This document shows, in pieces, positions 1 to 8,290 of a stretch of 64,000 nt of DNA. The position numbers were made by a program, and so were the translations under genes. Within the stretch, counting starts at the first letter, position 1; each line of letters opens with the position of its first letter. Below the pieces are notes generated by a model, which was not told where the DNA came from, did not search any database, and was given only the letters and a program-made list of their open reading frames with translations. Source of the DNA: Eisenbergiella porci (GTDB taxonomy: Bacteria > Bacillota > Clostridia > Lachnospirales > Lachnospiraceae); NCBI RefSeq assembly GCF_009696275.1, contig NZ_VUMI01000003.1, positions 124,001 to 188,000 of the forward strand. The letters are read 5' to 3'.

Positions 1-1349
1 ACCCTTTCCTTTGCCTTCTCGCTTCCAATAAGATTATGCAGCTCATCCGGATCCTCCGCAATCCGGAAATACTGCTCTTCTCCGGTCTGGGAGTACCAGA
101 TATATTTTTCGTCTTTTGTAATAATCCAGTGGCTGGACGCTTCGCCAAGCGTATGCTCTCCATGCAGGTATTCCCTCACTTCAGGCGTCCCGCTATCCTT
201 CAGCGCCGTATTCCAAAGGCTGATTCCCTCCACGCTGTCGGGGATTTGTATGCCTGCCGCCTCCAGCACCGTTGGCATCACATCCCGAAGCTCCACCACA
301 TCCGTCTTCACACTGCCGGGCTTTTCCGGCCGGAAGCCGCCTCCTGAAACAAGGAAGGGCACACGGCTGCTGCCCTGATAAGCACGGCTCTTGCGGAACA
401 GATGATGATCCCCCAAAAGCTCACCGTGGTCGGAGACAAAAAGGATGATTGTATCGTCATACAGCTTATTTTCCACAAGCGTCTGGATCAGCCGTCCAAT
501 TTGATGATCCAGATGAGTGATGCAGGCATAATAGCCAATCTGCATTTCCCGTACAAGCTCCGGATCCAGCGGGCCGGTATCCGAATCAAAAATCCTGCCC
601 CTGGCGCGAAGCGCCTCTTCGTCACACCAGTCTCCCACTACCGGAGGCGTCAGCTCTTTGTTCCTGTACATATCAAAATAGCACTGGGGCGCATCAAACG
701 GCGGATGGGGCCTTAAATAAGAGGCGAAAAGGAAAAACGGCATGTCCGGATCCCTGCGGCGCAGGAAATCGATGGAGCGATCCGTCACCCAGTTGGTAGG
801 GTGATATTTTTCCTCATAAATCCAGGGTCTTGCCACCCAGGAATTGCATTCCAGGCCAGTGTCGGTCACATCACAGTCGATACCCTTCTCCTGCTTGAGC
901 CAATGGAAATAATCATCCGCCTGCTTCTGGTTCTCCCGGTAAGGGATTTCCGGATCCCTGTAATAATGAAGATAACCGTCGTGCAGCTCCACATGGCAGA
1001 AGCCCAGATAATTTCTCAGGGGGTCCACATGCATTTTCCCCACACACTGTGTATAATAACCGGCCTTCGTCAGTTCTCCCGCCATAGTGTGCGGATACTC
1101 CCAGCGGATGCCGTCCGCATAGCCCACTCTTCTGTGGGATTCCTGCGTCAGTCCCGTATGCAGCGCCGCCCTGGCGGGCACACAGGAAGGGCAGGCCGAA
1201 TAAGCATTTTCAAACCGCACACCTTTGGACGCCAGCGTGTCCAGATAAGGGGTCTTCACATCCGGGTGCCCCGCGCAGCCCATACAGTCTCCCCGCAGCT
1301 GATCCGTCATCAGCAGCACAATATTCTTTCTTTTTTGTTCCCTTCCCAT
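1..1349 (-). CDS. Sulfatase (arylsulfatase/phosphonate monoester hydrolase family), C-terminus off the window
   Basis: An open minus-strand frame runs from an ATG at 1349 to the left edge, about 449 codons, with no stop, so the end is missing. The N-terminus reads KNIVLLMTDQLRGDCMG, the usual metal-binding start of the alkaline-phosphatase-like sulfatase fold. A CVPAR segment followed by AALHTG matches the C-x-P-x-R formylglycine motif, with Cys as the residue to be converted. Downstream, DTIILFVSDHGELLGDHHLFRKS carries the second metal site (D-H) typical of the family. Known role: hydrolysis of sulfate esters, often on host glycans. The Cys-type motif would need an anaerobic sulfatase-maturing enzyme in this host; none is seen here. 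The start is 8 bp downstream of the thioesterase stop, so the two are probably co-transcribed. The substrate cannot be told from sequence. Confidence 0.9.
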   Translation of the reverse strand, partial: MGREQKRKNIVLLMTDQLRGDCMGCAGHPDVKTPYLDTLASKGVRFENAYSACPSCVPARAALHTGLTQESHRRVGYADGIRWEYPHTMAGELTKAGYYTQCVGKMHVDPLRNYLGFCHVELHDGYLHYYRDPEIPYRENQKQADDYFHWLKQEKGIDCDVTDTGLECNSWVARPWIYEEKYHPTNWVTDRSIDFLRRRDPDMPFFLFASYLRPHPPFDAPQCYFDMYRNKELTPPVVGDWCDEEALRARGRIFDSDTGPLDPELVREMQIGYYACITHLDHQIGRLIQTLVENKLYDDTIILFVSDHGELLGDHHLFRKSRAYQGSSRVPFLVSGGGFRPEKPGSVKTDVVELRDVMPTVLEAAGIQIPDSVEGISLWNTALKDSGTPEVREYLHGEHTLGEASSHWIITKDEKYIWYSQTGEEQYFRIAEDPDELHNLIGSEKAKER

Positions 1350-1357
1350 CCTCTTTT

Positions 1358-1762
1358 TTACTCCTTTCCCTTCTCAGGCTTCCTCTTTGCGTCCGCCTTT
1401 TCCTGAAAACGCTGCGCCTGAATCAGAACCCGTTCATGCTCTCCGGTTCCAATCAGGCCGGCTTCATCGTACGCCTCCACATGAAACGTCAGTTTTCTTC
1501 CCTCCACCTGGGTTAAGCAGCTTTTACACCACACCTTCATGCCCACCGGCGTCGCCGCCACATGCCTGACGGACAATGAAATTCCCACCGTATCCTCTCC
1601 TTCTCCAAGCAGTCCGGCGGCACTTTTCCAACAGGCCTTTTCCATAAGCGCGCACATCACCGGCGTGGCCAGCACCCGCAGTCCCCCGCTTCCCGCAGCA
1701 AGCGCCGTATCCTCCATGGTTACCACCAGCTCCTGATACCCTTCTGTTCCTGCTTCCAGCAT
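1358..1762 (-). CDS. FlK-like acyl-CoA thioesterase (hotdog fold)
   Basis: A 134-aa protein. The ATG at 1762 is preferred over an upstream one at 1819 because it follows GAGGGACGAGG and gives the usual family length. The segment VLATPVMCALMEKAC followed by VGISLSVRHVAATPVGMKV closely matches the fluoroacetyl-CoA thioesterase (FlK) family. In that family Thr, Glu and His are catalytic, and the equivalents here (T in ATPVM, E in LMEKA, H in VRHVA) are present. Such proteins hydrolyse short acyl-CoA thioesters in the cytosol. In gut Firmicutes they are usually annotated only as thioesterase, and fluoroacetyl-CoA activity should not be assumed. It lies upstream of the sulfatase on the same strand. 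Confidence 0.8.
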   Translation of the reverse strand: MLEAGTEGYQELVVTMEDTALAAGSGGLRVLATPVMCALMEKACWKSAAGLLGEGEDTVGISLSVRHVAATPVGMKVWCKSCLTQVEGRKLTFHVEAYDEAGLIGTGEHERVLIQAQRFQEKADAKRKPEKGKE

Positions 1763-1994
1763 CCTCGTCCCTCTTTTCTTTCCTTTTTGTAACGGTTCTC
1801 TTCCTTCACAGTTTCCCATTACCTGTCCTATCTACTACTTTATCGTACTTCTGTCAAAATGCCAACCCCCACCCGTCCGTTTTCCTGGCACAATCGATCC
1901 GGTTACCGCCCCCTATGCACGCATTTTTTTATACGGCATATATTAAACTGGAATGATACGTCGGGGCCTGTCAGCAGTCTGCCTGAGAACGTAT

Positions 1995-2024
1995 TTGAAA
2001 ATTGTTTTCTAACAGCGGTATACT
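1995..2024 (+). promoter_or_regulatory. Candidate feo promoter
   Basis: TTGAAA (1995-2000) and TATACT (2019-2024) are 18 bp apart, about 120 bp upstream of feoA. An imperfect palindrome GAAAATTGTTTTC overlaps the -35 hexamer and the start of the spacer and could be an iron-responsive operator, but it is not a clean Fur or DtxR/IdeR box. The remaining 1820-2146 intergenic stretch shows no gene. Confidence 0.45.
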
Positions 2025-2146
2025 GCGTTTTGCAGTCTTTTTTGCGAAAGCTCCGATCAACGCAAAAAACGCTGCTGCCGTGCACGTTATGGAAGGAATG
2101 GATTTTCAAATGCGCTCCGGCCCCGGCGGAATGAAGGAGGCAACGA

Positions 2147-2398
2147 ATGACAGACCTTTTTTCTCTGACCCGGCTGGAACCCGGGTACTCTGCCAGAATC
2201 AGCGGTCTTAACGCCTGTGGGGAAATGCGCAGACGTCTTCAGGATATCGGTTTTATTCCGGGAACAGCGGTGACCTGTCTCCAGAGAAGCCCTCTGGGCG
2301 ATCCCACCGCCTACCGGATACGCGGCACAGTCATTGCCCTGCGCAGGGAAGATGCAAAGAATATCCTTCTGGCAAAGGAGGCTTTTCATGAAAAATAA
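2147..2398 (+). CDS. feoA: FeoA ferrous iron transport protein
   Basis: An 83-aa SH3-like FeoA. Its sequence has the family pattern: LTRLEPGYSARISGL, then EMRRRLQDIGFIPGTAV, and a C-terminal IRGTVIALRREDAKNIL. The start has a clear GAAGGAGG site 6 bp upstream. FeoA is a small cytosolic partner of the FeoB Fe(II) permease. Its 3' end overlaps the feoB start by 11 bp, indicating translational coupling. The feoB partner is split by a mobile element, so in this cell FeoA probably has no functional permease from this locus. Confidence 0.93.
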   Translation: MTDLFSLTRLEPGYSARISGLNACGEMRRRLQDIGFIPGTAVTCLQRSPLGDPTAYRIRGTVIALRREDAKNILLAKEAFHEK

Positions 2399-3905
2399 AG
2401 CGGCCGCACTGTCCCTGCAGCAGACCTGCCTTTCTCCTGCGCAGGAAAAAACGCAGCAAAAGGTCATCGCCCTGGCTGGAAATCCCAATGTGGGAAAAAG
2501 CACTATTTTCAACGCCCTTACCGGCATGAAGCAGCATACGGGCAACTGGCCGGGCAAAACCGTGGTCAATGCCCGGGGAACCTGCACCTTTCATGATAAT
2601 ACTTATACCCTGGTGGACATCCCGGGCTGTTATTCCCTCATGGCACACTCCGCAGAGGAGGAGGTGGCGCGGGATTTCATATGTTTCGGGGAGCCGGACG
2701 CCGTAATCGTGGTCTGCGATGCCACCTGCCTGGAACGGAACCTGAATCTGGTGCTGCAGATTATGGAAGCCGGCAGGCCCGTCCTTCTGTGCGTCAACCT
2801 GCTGGACGAAGCCCGCAAAAAGAAAATCCAGCTGGATCTTTCCCTGCTTTCCTTCCGTCTGCGGCTTCCCGTTGCCGGCACTACGGCCCGAAGCAGCAGG
2901 GGACTTGATGAGCTTCTGGATGAACTGGAGCAGATGCTCTTTTCCTCGCCCCTTTCCGGTCGTTCCTGCGCCCTGCCTGAAGCGTCCACTCCACGGGTAG
3001 TCTATCCGGAATACATTGAGGAAGCCTTATCCCTCCTCGTCCCACGGCTGAAAAGGATCTGCAGCGCTTCCGGAAAAAAGCTCCCCTCCGCCCGTTTTAT
3101 AGGCGCCCGTCTGCTGGACGCCAACGAAAGCCTGCAGGCTTCGCTGAAAAATTATCTGGGCTTTGATCCGGCTGCCATTCCGGAAATTTCAGGCACGCTG
3201 GAGGAGATACGCCAGATGCTTGAGGATCGTGGCATCAGCAGGGAGCAGCTCCATGATGATCTGGCTTCCGCCTTTGTCCGGACGGCAGAACGGGTCTGCA
3301 AAGGCGTTGTATTTTACCCGGATGAGGACTGTGATAAAAAAGACCGGAAGCTGGATCGCATATTCACCAGCAGGCTTACCGGCTTCCCCATCATGCTGCT
3401 TGGGCTGCTTGGGATTTTCTGGCTTACCATAACCGGGGCGAATTATCCCTCCGCCCTGTTGTCACGGCTGCTGTTCGGGCTGGAGGACCGGCTGGCCCTG
3501 CTCTTTTCCCTGGCGGGCGTTCCTGCAGTGCTGACGGATGTGCTGCTTCACGGTGTCTACCGTGTTATGGCCTGGGTCATTTCCGTCATGCTGCCGCCCA
3601 TGGCTATTTTTTTCCCGCTTTTTACATTATTGGAGGATTTCGGTTACCTTCCCAGAGTGGCTTTTAACCTGGATCGGTGCTTCCAAAGCTGCTCTGCCTG
3701 CGGGAAACAGGCGCTTACCATGTGCATGGGCTTCGGCTGCAACGCGGCGGGCGTCACCGGATGCAGGATTATCGATTCGCCCAGGGAACGGCTTATCGCC
3801 ATCATCACCAATAATTTTGTCCCCTGCAACGGCCGTTTTCCACCACCATACAAAGGGAAACAAAATTGTTCCTCGGCGCTGACAATGAAGAAACAGCCGA
3901 ATTAA
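2388..3905 (+). pseudogene. feoB: feoB, 5' fragment (G-domain and first membrane segments), truncated by ICE insertion
   Basis: Starts at the ATG at 2388 after AAAGGAGG. The GTP-binding domain is intact: G1 GNPNVGKST at residues 31-39, G3 DIPGCYS and G4 NLLDE. It is followed by the helical linker and membrane segments including PRVAFNLDR and GFGCNAAGV. After CNGRF (codon 484, 3837-3839) the frame runs into the ICE and reads 22 foreign residues before a stop at 3905. The family is normally 650-800 aa. The missing 243 codons lie at 27929-28663. FeoB imports Fe(II) across the inner membrane. The truncated protein lacks the second Gate half and is unlikely to transport. Confidence 0.93.
3831..3862. 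other. attL: left ICE/feoB junction
   Basis: feoB sequence GGCCGTTTTCC gives way to ACCACCATACAAAGGG. At the right junction the ICE sequence ATGGTGGCGCATTTCC meets feoB CCACCATGCTG. Both junctions share a TTTCC core. The half-site CCACCAT at 3843-3849 belongs to the element. Crossover at a TT dinucleotide within 3837-3839 fits the large serine recombinase encoded at the other end, whose family uses a 2-bp core. Confidence 0.8.
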
Positions 3906-4111
3906 CCGTATCTATGTATGACTTTGGCGATTGGGCTTCAAAGATGAAAGCCTATCGCAAGAAAAACCATATCACACAACAGGAGCTTGCACAGCTTATG
4001 GGCGTAAAGCATTTTACACTTCGTAGCTGGGAACAAAAACAAGCAAAGCCACCCTACAATGTATGGCGGCTTCACAAACACTTATTTGATGATTCCATCA
4101 AGCTCACGTGA
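3866..4111 (+). CDS. Small XRE-type helix-turn-helix protein at the ICE left end
   Basis: The frame opens with a TTG at 3866; an ATG at 3914 (MYDFGDWASK) is the likelier start and gives 65 aa. The core MKAYRKKNHITQQELAQLMGVKHFTLRSWEQ is a compact helix-turn-helix of the Cro/CI type. It lies only 20-70 bp from attL, where excisionase or directionality factors often sit, so it may regulate excision or the recombinase; this is inference. The 3' end overlaps the 3' end of the opposing small gene by 30 bp. A strong hairpin with a T run lies downstream at 4362-4397. Confidence 0.6.
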   Translation: MFLGADNEETAELTVSMYDFGDWASKMKAYRKKNHITQQELAQLMGVKHFTLRSWEQKQAKPPYNVWRLHKHLFDDSIKLT

Positions 4112-4291
4112 TTTTAGGTTATCCAGTATTTTATCAATAACGGCTATCTTTTCTTCCGTGGTTAGGTTAGAACTGTTTAGCCTGCGTTCCACCACCTCTA
4201 AATGAAAATCATTGATTTTATCGGAAAGGGCGTGAAAGTCCATATTTTCTGGAACATGGATAATAACATTCTGAACACAATTTCTTTTCAT
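4082..4291 (-). CDS. Small ICE protein, 69 aa, unknown (TnpW-like position)
   Basis: Begins at ATG 4291 after a good AAAGGAGGG site. The protein is short, charged and predicted mostly helical, with an acidic and hydrophobic middle (MDFHALSDKINDFHLEVV) and a C-terminal helix TTEEKIAVIDKILDNLKSR. Small proteins of this size near serine-recombinase ends of clostridial elements are sometimes annotated TnpW, but I cannot confirm homology. It lies convergent to the HTH gene. Confidence 0.5.
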   Translation of the reverse strand: MKRNCVQNVIIHVPENMDFHALSDKINDFHLEVVERRLNSSNLTTEEKIAVIDKILDNLKSRELDGIIK

Positions 4292-4361
4292 TCACGCCCT
4301 CCTTTCCATAAATACCAGACACTTTATGTTATGAAAATGTCTGTATGTCCTATTCCATCTT

Positions 4362-4397
4362 ATGAAGCTGCTCGATTCTGGTGCAGCTTCATTTTTA
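4362..4397 (+). terminator. Intrinsic terminator after the left-end HTH gene
   Basis: ATGAAGCTGC and GCAGCTTCAT form a perfect 10-bp stem with an 11-nt loop, followed by TTTTT on the plus strand. It is positioned to end transcription coming from the HTH gene or from feoB readthrough. Confidence 0.65.
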
Positions 4398-4809
4398 GGC
4401 ATAAGCAAATCGAACAGCTCTGGCATAGCTCACGGGAATCTAACCCCTGCATGGTTCTCATGCAGCCGTACCCTTTGCCTGCGACGGTTTTTTCACGCTC
4501 GGACTGTGGCTGTACGGGAGTATCATTATCACGATAGGGCGGTCATGGCGGCAGCTCTGCCAAAAGCTGCATACGGAACGCTAACATGAATCGCTCGTTT
4601 TTCATCCCTCCTTTCGGGGTCATGGCGTGTCAGCCCGTCGGCTCTTTCCCTATCGAAACGTATTCGATTGCTTTATTCAGTTTTCAAGGAACAACGGCTT
4701 GTCAGCCTGTCAAAACACACTGACGGCAATATGTTTTGATAGAGTGGCAAACATCCCTGTTCGGGAAGCGTGAAGCAAATCGACACGCTTCCACGAAAGG
4801 GAAAATGTT
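4398..4809. other. Non-coding stretch between small ICE protein and orf8 homologue
   Basis: No convincing gene is seen on either strand. The only clear structure is an inverted repeat GGAAGCGTG / CACGCTTCC at 4764-4792, just downstream of the orf8 homologue. It has no T run on either side, so a terminator role is uncertain. Confidence 0.4.
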
Positions 4810-5046
4810 TTATTCTTCTCCGATTTCAAAGGATAAAATTTTCGCAATCAGTCTGGTTTCCATCCTGCGGCGTAAAGTTTCATCCACGACCATGTGCTGA
4901 TTCCCGTATTCGTCTTTCATGGGGCGGAGGGAGCGTTTTGCGATAAAGCCGCTGTAATGCTTTACAATCTGGTTGATAGCCTCTGTATCTCCATCCGTCG
5001 CCGCCACAATAATAGGAAAGGGAATCATGGGATATGTAGTTTTCAT
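4810..5046 (-). CDS. Tn916 Orf8-like helix-turn-helix conjugative element regulator
   Basis: A 78-aa protein with the HTH_16 signature MIPFPIIVAATDGDTEAINQIV followed by HYSGFIAKRSLRP and DEYGNQHMVVDETLRRRMETRL. These match the small protein encoded next to the sigma factor in Tn916-type elements (Orf8). Its start overlaps the stop of the sigma-factor gene by 4 bp, so the two are translated together. In Tn916 the orf7-orf8 transcript drives element excision and transfer-gene expression after circularisation. A similar role is likely here. Confidence 0.85.
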   Translation of the reverse strand: MKTTYPMIPFPIIVAATDGDTEAINQIVKHYSGFIAKRSLRPMKDEYGNQHMVVDETLRRRMETRLIAKILSFEIGEE

Positions 5047-5465
5047 TCTTCGGTTCCCTCCATAAATTCTTTGATAAAGGCAAGTCCGCTGGTTCTGTGA
5101 CGGTAAACCGTGGAACGATTCAGATTTAGCAGGTCTGCAATCTCTGTGTCGTTCATATCCATAAAATAGTACAACAGGATAATTTCACGCTTTTTGTCTG
5201 TCAGATTCCGTAATGCTTCACTTAACAAATCATTTTCCACACCAACACTTAAACCATTCAGCATAAAGATATGAAAATCAGATGAATAGCTGTCTGTGGT
5301 TGCAAACTGACTTACAAGGTAATCGCCCATATCGGAAAACAGTGTTTCCCGTTTGGACTGTCTGGACAGTGCTTTCATATAATCCTTGCGTTCGTCGTCC
5401 ATAGCACGCTTGCAGATGTAATCAAACTGATTTTCAATGGTTGTCTGAAAAGAAGATGGCTTCAT
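5043..5465 (-). CDS. Tn916 Orf7-like sigma-70 family factor
   Basis: 140 aa, with a C-terminal region-4 helix-turn-helix: LRNLTDKKREIILLYYFMDMNDTEIADLLNLNRSTVYRHRTSGLAFIKEFMEG. The N-terminal half (QFDYICKRAMDDERKDYMKALSRQSKRETLF) is the part shared by Tn916 Orf7 proteins and lacks a recognisable full region 2. The start at ATG 5465 follows AAAGGGGGTGAG. Upstream are a small leader ORF and two hairpins with T runs, so expression is probably attenuated. The opposing orf9 homologue likely represses this promoter, as established for Tn916. Confidence 0.88.
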   Translation of the reverse strand: MKPSSFQTTIENQFDYICKRAMDDERKDYMKALSRQSKRETLFSDMGDYLVSQFATTDSYSSDFHIFMLNGLSVGVENDLLSEALRNLTDKKREIILLYYFMDMNDTEIADLLNLNRSTVYRHRTSGLAFIKEFMEGTEE

Positions 5466-5600
5466 AGTATCTCACCCCCTTTCTTGCCATGAAAGAGAGT
5501 GGATTGGACTCCTTTGCCCCCTTTCGCACTAAGTCCCGACACGAAAGGGCTGCCAGTTGCATTACTGGCAAAAAAACTTTGAAAAAAGTTTCCGGCAACC

Positions 5601-5643
5601 AAAAAAGCACACAAACAGACTTTACAATCTGCTTATGTGCTTT
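5601..5643 (-). terminator. Attenuator-like terminator upstream of the sigma factor
   Basis: Read on the minus strand, AAGCACA ... TGTGCTT with an inner CAGA/TCTG pairing forms a stem, followed by a run of six T. It lies between the leader ORF (5694-5765) and the sigma-factor gene at 5465, so transcripts reaching the sigma factor must pass it. Confidence 0.65.
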
Positions 5644-5693
5644 ATTAGTACCTGCTATGTATTTTGAAAAACCATATAGGTAGGCGCTTTTAT

Positions 5694-5765
5694 CTAATGT
5701 AGGAGAATGGCTTTTTTTAATGACGTACCAGTTGTAGAATTATGCCGAATGATTGTGTCGTGCAT
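5694..5765 (-). CDS. 23-aa leader peptide upstream of orf7 homologue
   Basis: A short ORF starting with ATG 5765 after an excellent AAGGAGG site, reading MHDTIIRHNSTTGTSLKKAI and ending HLL-type residues before TAG. It is followed 50 bp later by an intrinsic terminator and then the sigma-factor gene. Leader ORF plus terminator is the layout used for attenuation in front of tet(M) and regulators in Tn916-type elements. No resistance gene follows here. Confidence 0.55.
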   Translation of the reverse strand: MHDTIIRHNSTTGTSLKKAILLH

Positions 5766-5839
5766 GGCGGCTACCTCCTTACAAACCGCCGAGCTTTCAT
5801 AGCTAACTTCAACACATCCTCCGTGGATTCTATTTAACA

Positions 5840-5874
5840 AACAAAAAGACGGCGGCTTTCTTCAAACCGTCGTC
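5840..5874 (-). terminator. Second minus-strand hairpin with T run upstream of the leader ORF
   Basis: GACGACGG pairs with CCGCCGTC (minus-strand reading, one G-T pair) and is followed by TTTTTGTTTG. It precedes the leader ORF by about 75 bp, giving two successive stem-loops in the 5' region of the transcript that enters orf7. Confidence 0.55.
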
Positions 5875-6058
5875 TGGATTAAAACTGATTTTGACGCAAG
5901 AAAATCATGCTGCCAGAAAACGGTTTTTTTTATTTGCCGTCTGGCAGTATGTTTTTTTATACAAACCGCATAATAGGAATTGTAAAACCTTATAATACGT
6001 TTTTCTATACCTGTCGCTCATCGAACAGGAACAGTAAAATGTACAGAGGTGGTTTATT

Positions 6059-6409
6059 ATGCGTAAAAAAGAAGATAAATATGATTTTAGAGCGTTTGGG
6101 CTTGCGATAAAAGAAGCCCGTAAAAAGCGGGGTTTAACCCGTGAACAGGTGGGAGCAATGATTGAGATTGACCCACGCTATTTAACGAACATTGAGAATA
6201 AAGGGCAACACCCCAGCTTACAGGTGCTCTATGACCTTGTGTCCTTGCTAAATGTGTCCGCTGACGAGTTTTTCTTACCTGCCGCTGATCTGGCGAAAAG
6301 CACCAGACGCAGGCAGATAGAAAAACAGATGGACAGCTTTACAGATAAAGAGTTAATGCTTATGGAAGCTCTTGCTAATGGTATTAAGGAATCCAGAAAT
6401 GCAGAATAG
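6059..6409 (+). CDS. Tn916 Orf9-like XRE repressor
   Basis: 116 aa, with an N-terminal XRE domain ([59 protein letters not shown]), and a charged helical tail. The start is ATG 6059 after AGAGGTGG. It is the only plus-strand gene in this part of the ICE and diverges from the orf7-orf8 unit, exactly as orf9 in Tn916, where it represses the orf7 promoter. The same function is likely here, acting on the 5466-6058 intergenic region. Confidence 0.88.
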   Translation: MRKKEDKYDFRAFGLAIKEARKKRGLTREQVGAMIEIDPRYLTNIENKGQHPSLQVLYDLVSLLNVSADEFFLPAADLAKSTRRRQIEKQMDSFTDKELMLMEALANGIKESRNAE

Positions 6410-6465
6410 CTACAATCTGCTTACCAATGAAAAGAGCCGATAAATTGAGGTTATAAAATCTCATT

Positions 6466-6654
6466 TTATCGGCTCTGCGTCTGTGCGTCTGGCTCTTTTT
6501 CAATAAAAGTATTTAGTTGTAGAACACTAATTAAAGTTTCCGTCTTACATTTAGGACAATATAACGGAAAATTTTTAATAATAGTATCTTTTCTAATTTT
6601 CAACCTTGTTTTATTATTGCAAACTGGACACAATATCCACTGCGTTAATTCCAC
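6466..6654 (-). CDS. Cysteine-rich KTR domain protein
   Basis: 62 aa from the GTG at 6654 (GGAGG 8 bp upstream; an earlier in-frame GTG at 6663 overlaps that site). The sequence ELTQWILCPVCNNKTRLKIR ... LYCPKCKTETLISVLQL has two CxxC pairs and the NKTR motif that define the Cys_rich_KTR family, probably a zinc ribbon. In Tn916-type elements this gene normally follows tet(M); here the resistance gene is absent and a DUF2089 pair precedes it. Function is unknown. Confidence 0.85.
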   Translation of the reverse strand: MELTQWILCPVCNNKTRLKIRKDTIIKNFPLYCPKCKTETLISVLQLNTFIEKEPDAQTQSR

Positions 6655-6673
6655 ATATACCACCCTCCAATTT

Positions 6674-6967
6674 CTAAATGTCCTTTGCCTTCATCTTAGT
6701 AATTTCTTTTTCTGTTTCGACCAGTCTTTTCTTTCTACCCCTATACCATTCCTCTAAACTCCAAATAAACGGAATTAGAAAAATCAAAACGCTTCCAATT
6801 CTTAATTCCACTTTGGCAAAGAAATGGGCATAGATTGCGGCAATAAATACTACCGTGGGGATGATAGCCCCCCAAGCTGGAGACTTTAATTTACTTAAAT
6901 TGGTTTGAACAACCATCATTAGAACGATGGCAGCGAAAACGACGATAATCAATAGTGAAGTTGACAT
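6674..6967 (-). CDS. Small membrane protein of the ICE cargo
   Basis: 97 aa with good AAAAAGGAG before ATG 6967. Three hydrophobic segments are visible: about residues 3-21, 32-50 and 57-71. A basic tail (WYRGRKKRLVETEKEITKMK) ends the protein. Its stop and start are 2 bp from the DUF2089 gene, indicating one operon. It is AT-rich compared with the transfer genes. The family is unrecognised; a DUF2089 regulator paired with a small membrane protein suggests envelope-stress sensing, which is only an inference. Confidence 0.65.
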   Translation of the reverse strand: MSTSLLIIVVFAAIVLMMVVQTNLSKLKSPAWGAIIPTVVFIAAIYAHFFAKVELRIGSVLIFLIPFIWSLEEWYRGRKKRLVETEKEITKMKAKDI

Positions 6968-6969
6968 AA

Positions 6970-7266
6970 TTATTTCTCCTTTTCTTTTTTATACTTGTCA
7001 ATAATAATTTTTGCTGTTTCTAAATCAATCTTTGAATCAACTGCTAACCCTTTGATAAATGTTTGAAATGGTTCATCTTCTTGCTGGTCACTGATTTCTA
7101 TTTTTTGTATGAGCTTATCTAACCGTAACCGAACCGTTGGATATGAAACTTCGTACAGCTTTGCTATCTCTTTTAATGAACCTGACTTTAGAACAAAATT
7201 TTTAAGAAATGTGGCGTCTTCTTGTTCTAAAGCCAATATCCACTGCGGTATTTTATCAATCTCCAA
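6970..7266 (-). CDS. DUF2089-like DNA-binding protein
   Basis: 98 aa from TTG 7266, chosen because AAAGGAGG lies just upstream and the protein then begins EIDKIPQWIL, as DUF2089 proteins do; an ATG at 7284 is the alternative. The core DATFLKNFVLKSGSLKEIAKLYEVSYPTVRLRLDKLIQKIE is a helix-turn-helix with the typical YGVSYPTVR-like recognition helix. The C-terminal helices (DSKIDLETAKIIIDKYKKEKE) are charged. It is likely the regulator of the small operon with the membrane protein and the KTR gene. Confidence 0.75.
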   Translation of the reverse strand: MEIDKIPQWILALEQEDATFLKNFVLKSGSLKEIAKLYEVSYPTVRLRLDKLIQKIEISDQQEDEPFQTFIKGLAVDSKIDLETAKIIIDKYKKEKEK

Positions 7267-7367
7267 ATTCAACCCTCCTTTCATATCTCCTTTAATAATA
7301 TTAAGTATACTATAAATTTTATTAAAGTCAATACAGAATTATAGTTTAAATCAATCCAAAAAAACTT

Positions 7368-8285
7368 TTATTTTGCTATTTTCCAGTTGCTCCCGCTCTT
7401 TTCCAGTACCAAGTCAAACTGTGATACCTGTGTCGCCTTTGTCTGCTGGTCGAGATACTTCACAGCCACGGAAACCGTCACTTGACTATCGCTGCGGTTA
7501 TAGATGGGATTTACCAGTTCCGAGAATACATAATCTTTCCCTATCGGCTTTAACACGCCCTCATTCACATAATAGGATAGCTCTTTAGCGGTTGCGGTTG
7601 GGTAGATTTTAAAGAATGTCGTCAGAAATTCGTTGATTTCATCCGTTGTCACAGCGTCTACCGTACCGTCGCTTTCCTTTGCTTTTGGTGTGTAGCCGGA
7701 TTTTACGGGTATGCTGGTAATGGTCGGGTTCTTAATGAGAACCATGTTTCCAGAGCCATCCACATAAACCGTGACTTCATAAGCGGAACGCACTGTCTTT
7801 GTGCTTCCGTTCTCCGTGATTAACTGTTCCACAGTGAAAATCACGGAGAACTGGTTTTCATCCGCCTGCGTGACAGACCATATCTGTACCCCCTTGACCG
7901 CCGAGGACACGGGAATATCCTTGCGGATGGTATCGTTATTAAGTGCCTGCAATTCTCCCGTCAAATAATTCTTGATGGCGTTCTCCCTGCTATCAATGGA
8001 AGCTGCCGTCTGTTCCCATGAATAGTAGACCTTTGCAAAGTTCGTCACAAAGTTCTCTATCTTGTGGGTATCAACGATTTTCTCCTCAATGACCTTTGTT
8101 TCATGGATGGTATGAACGTCTATCGCTGTGAAATTTTTATAGACCGCAAAGCAGAAGCTGACCGCCAGCAGCACCCATAAGGCAATTACAATCCGCTTGT
8201 GGGTATTCGCCTTGTAGACACGGGGCTTTTTTTCTTTTTCTGGTTTCTGGTTTTCTTTTTTTCTTATTTGAATCATGGTTTTCAT
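7368..8285 (-). CDS. Conjugal transfer protein TcpC family (Tn916 Orf13-like)
   Basis: 305 aa. A basic cytosolic N-terminus (IRKKENQKPEKEKKPRVYKANTHKR) is followed by one transmembrane helix (IVIALWVLLAVSFCFAVY, about 31-48) and an extracellular two-lobed region of NTF2-like domains, as in TcpC of pCW3 and Orf13 of Tn916. TcpC is a bitopic component of the Gram-positive mating channel, similar to VirB8. The gene is the last of the transfer module, 5 bp after the lytic enzyme gene on the same strand. Confidence 0.9.
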   Translation of the reverse strand: MKTMIQIRKKENQKPEKEKKPRVYKANTHKRIVIALWVLLAVSFCFAVYKNFTAIDVHTIHETKVIEEKIVDTHKIENFVTNFAKVYYSWEQTAASIDSRENAIKNYLTGELQALNNDTIRKDIPVSSAVKGVQIWSVTQADENQFSVIFTVEQLITENGSTKTVRSAYEVTVYVDGSGNMVLIKNPTITSIPVKSGYTPKAKESDGTVDAVTTDEINEFLTTFFKIYPTATAKELSYYVNEGVLKPIGKDYVFSELVNPIYNRSDSQVTVSVAVKYLDQQTKATQVSQFDLVLEKSGSNWKIAK

Positions 8286-8290
8286 CCTTT

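Noticed and set aside
5466-7300. tet(M) or another antibiotic resistance gene in the ICE
   Set aside because: The region expected to hold it contains only the leader ORF, orf9 homologue, KTR, membrane and DUF2089 genes.
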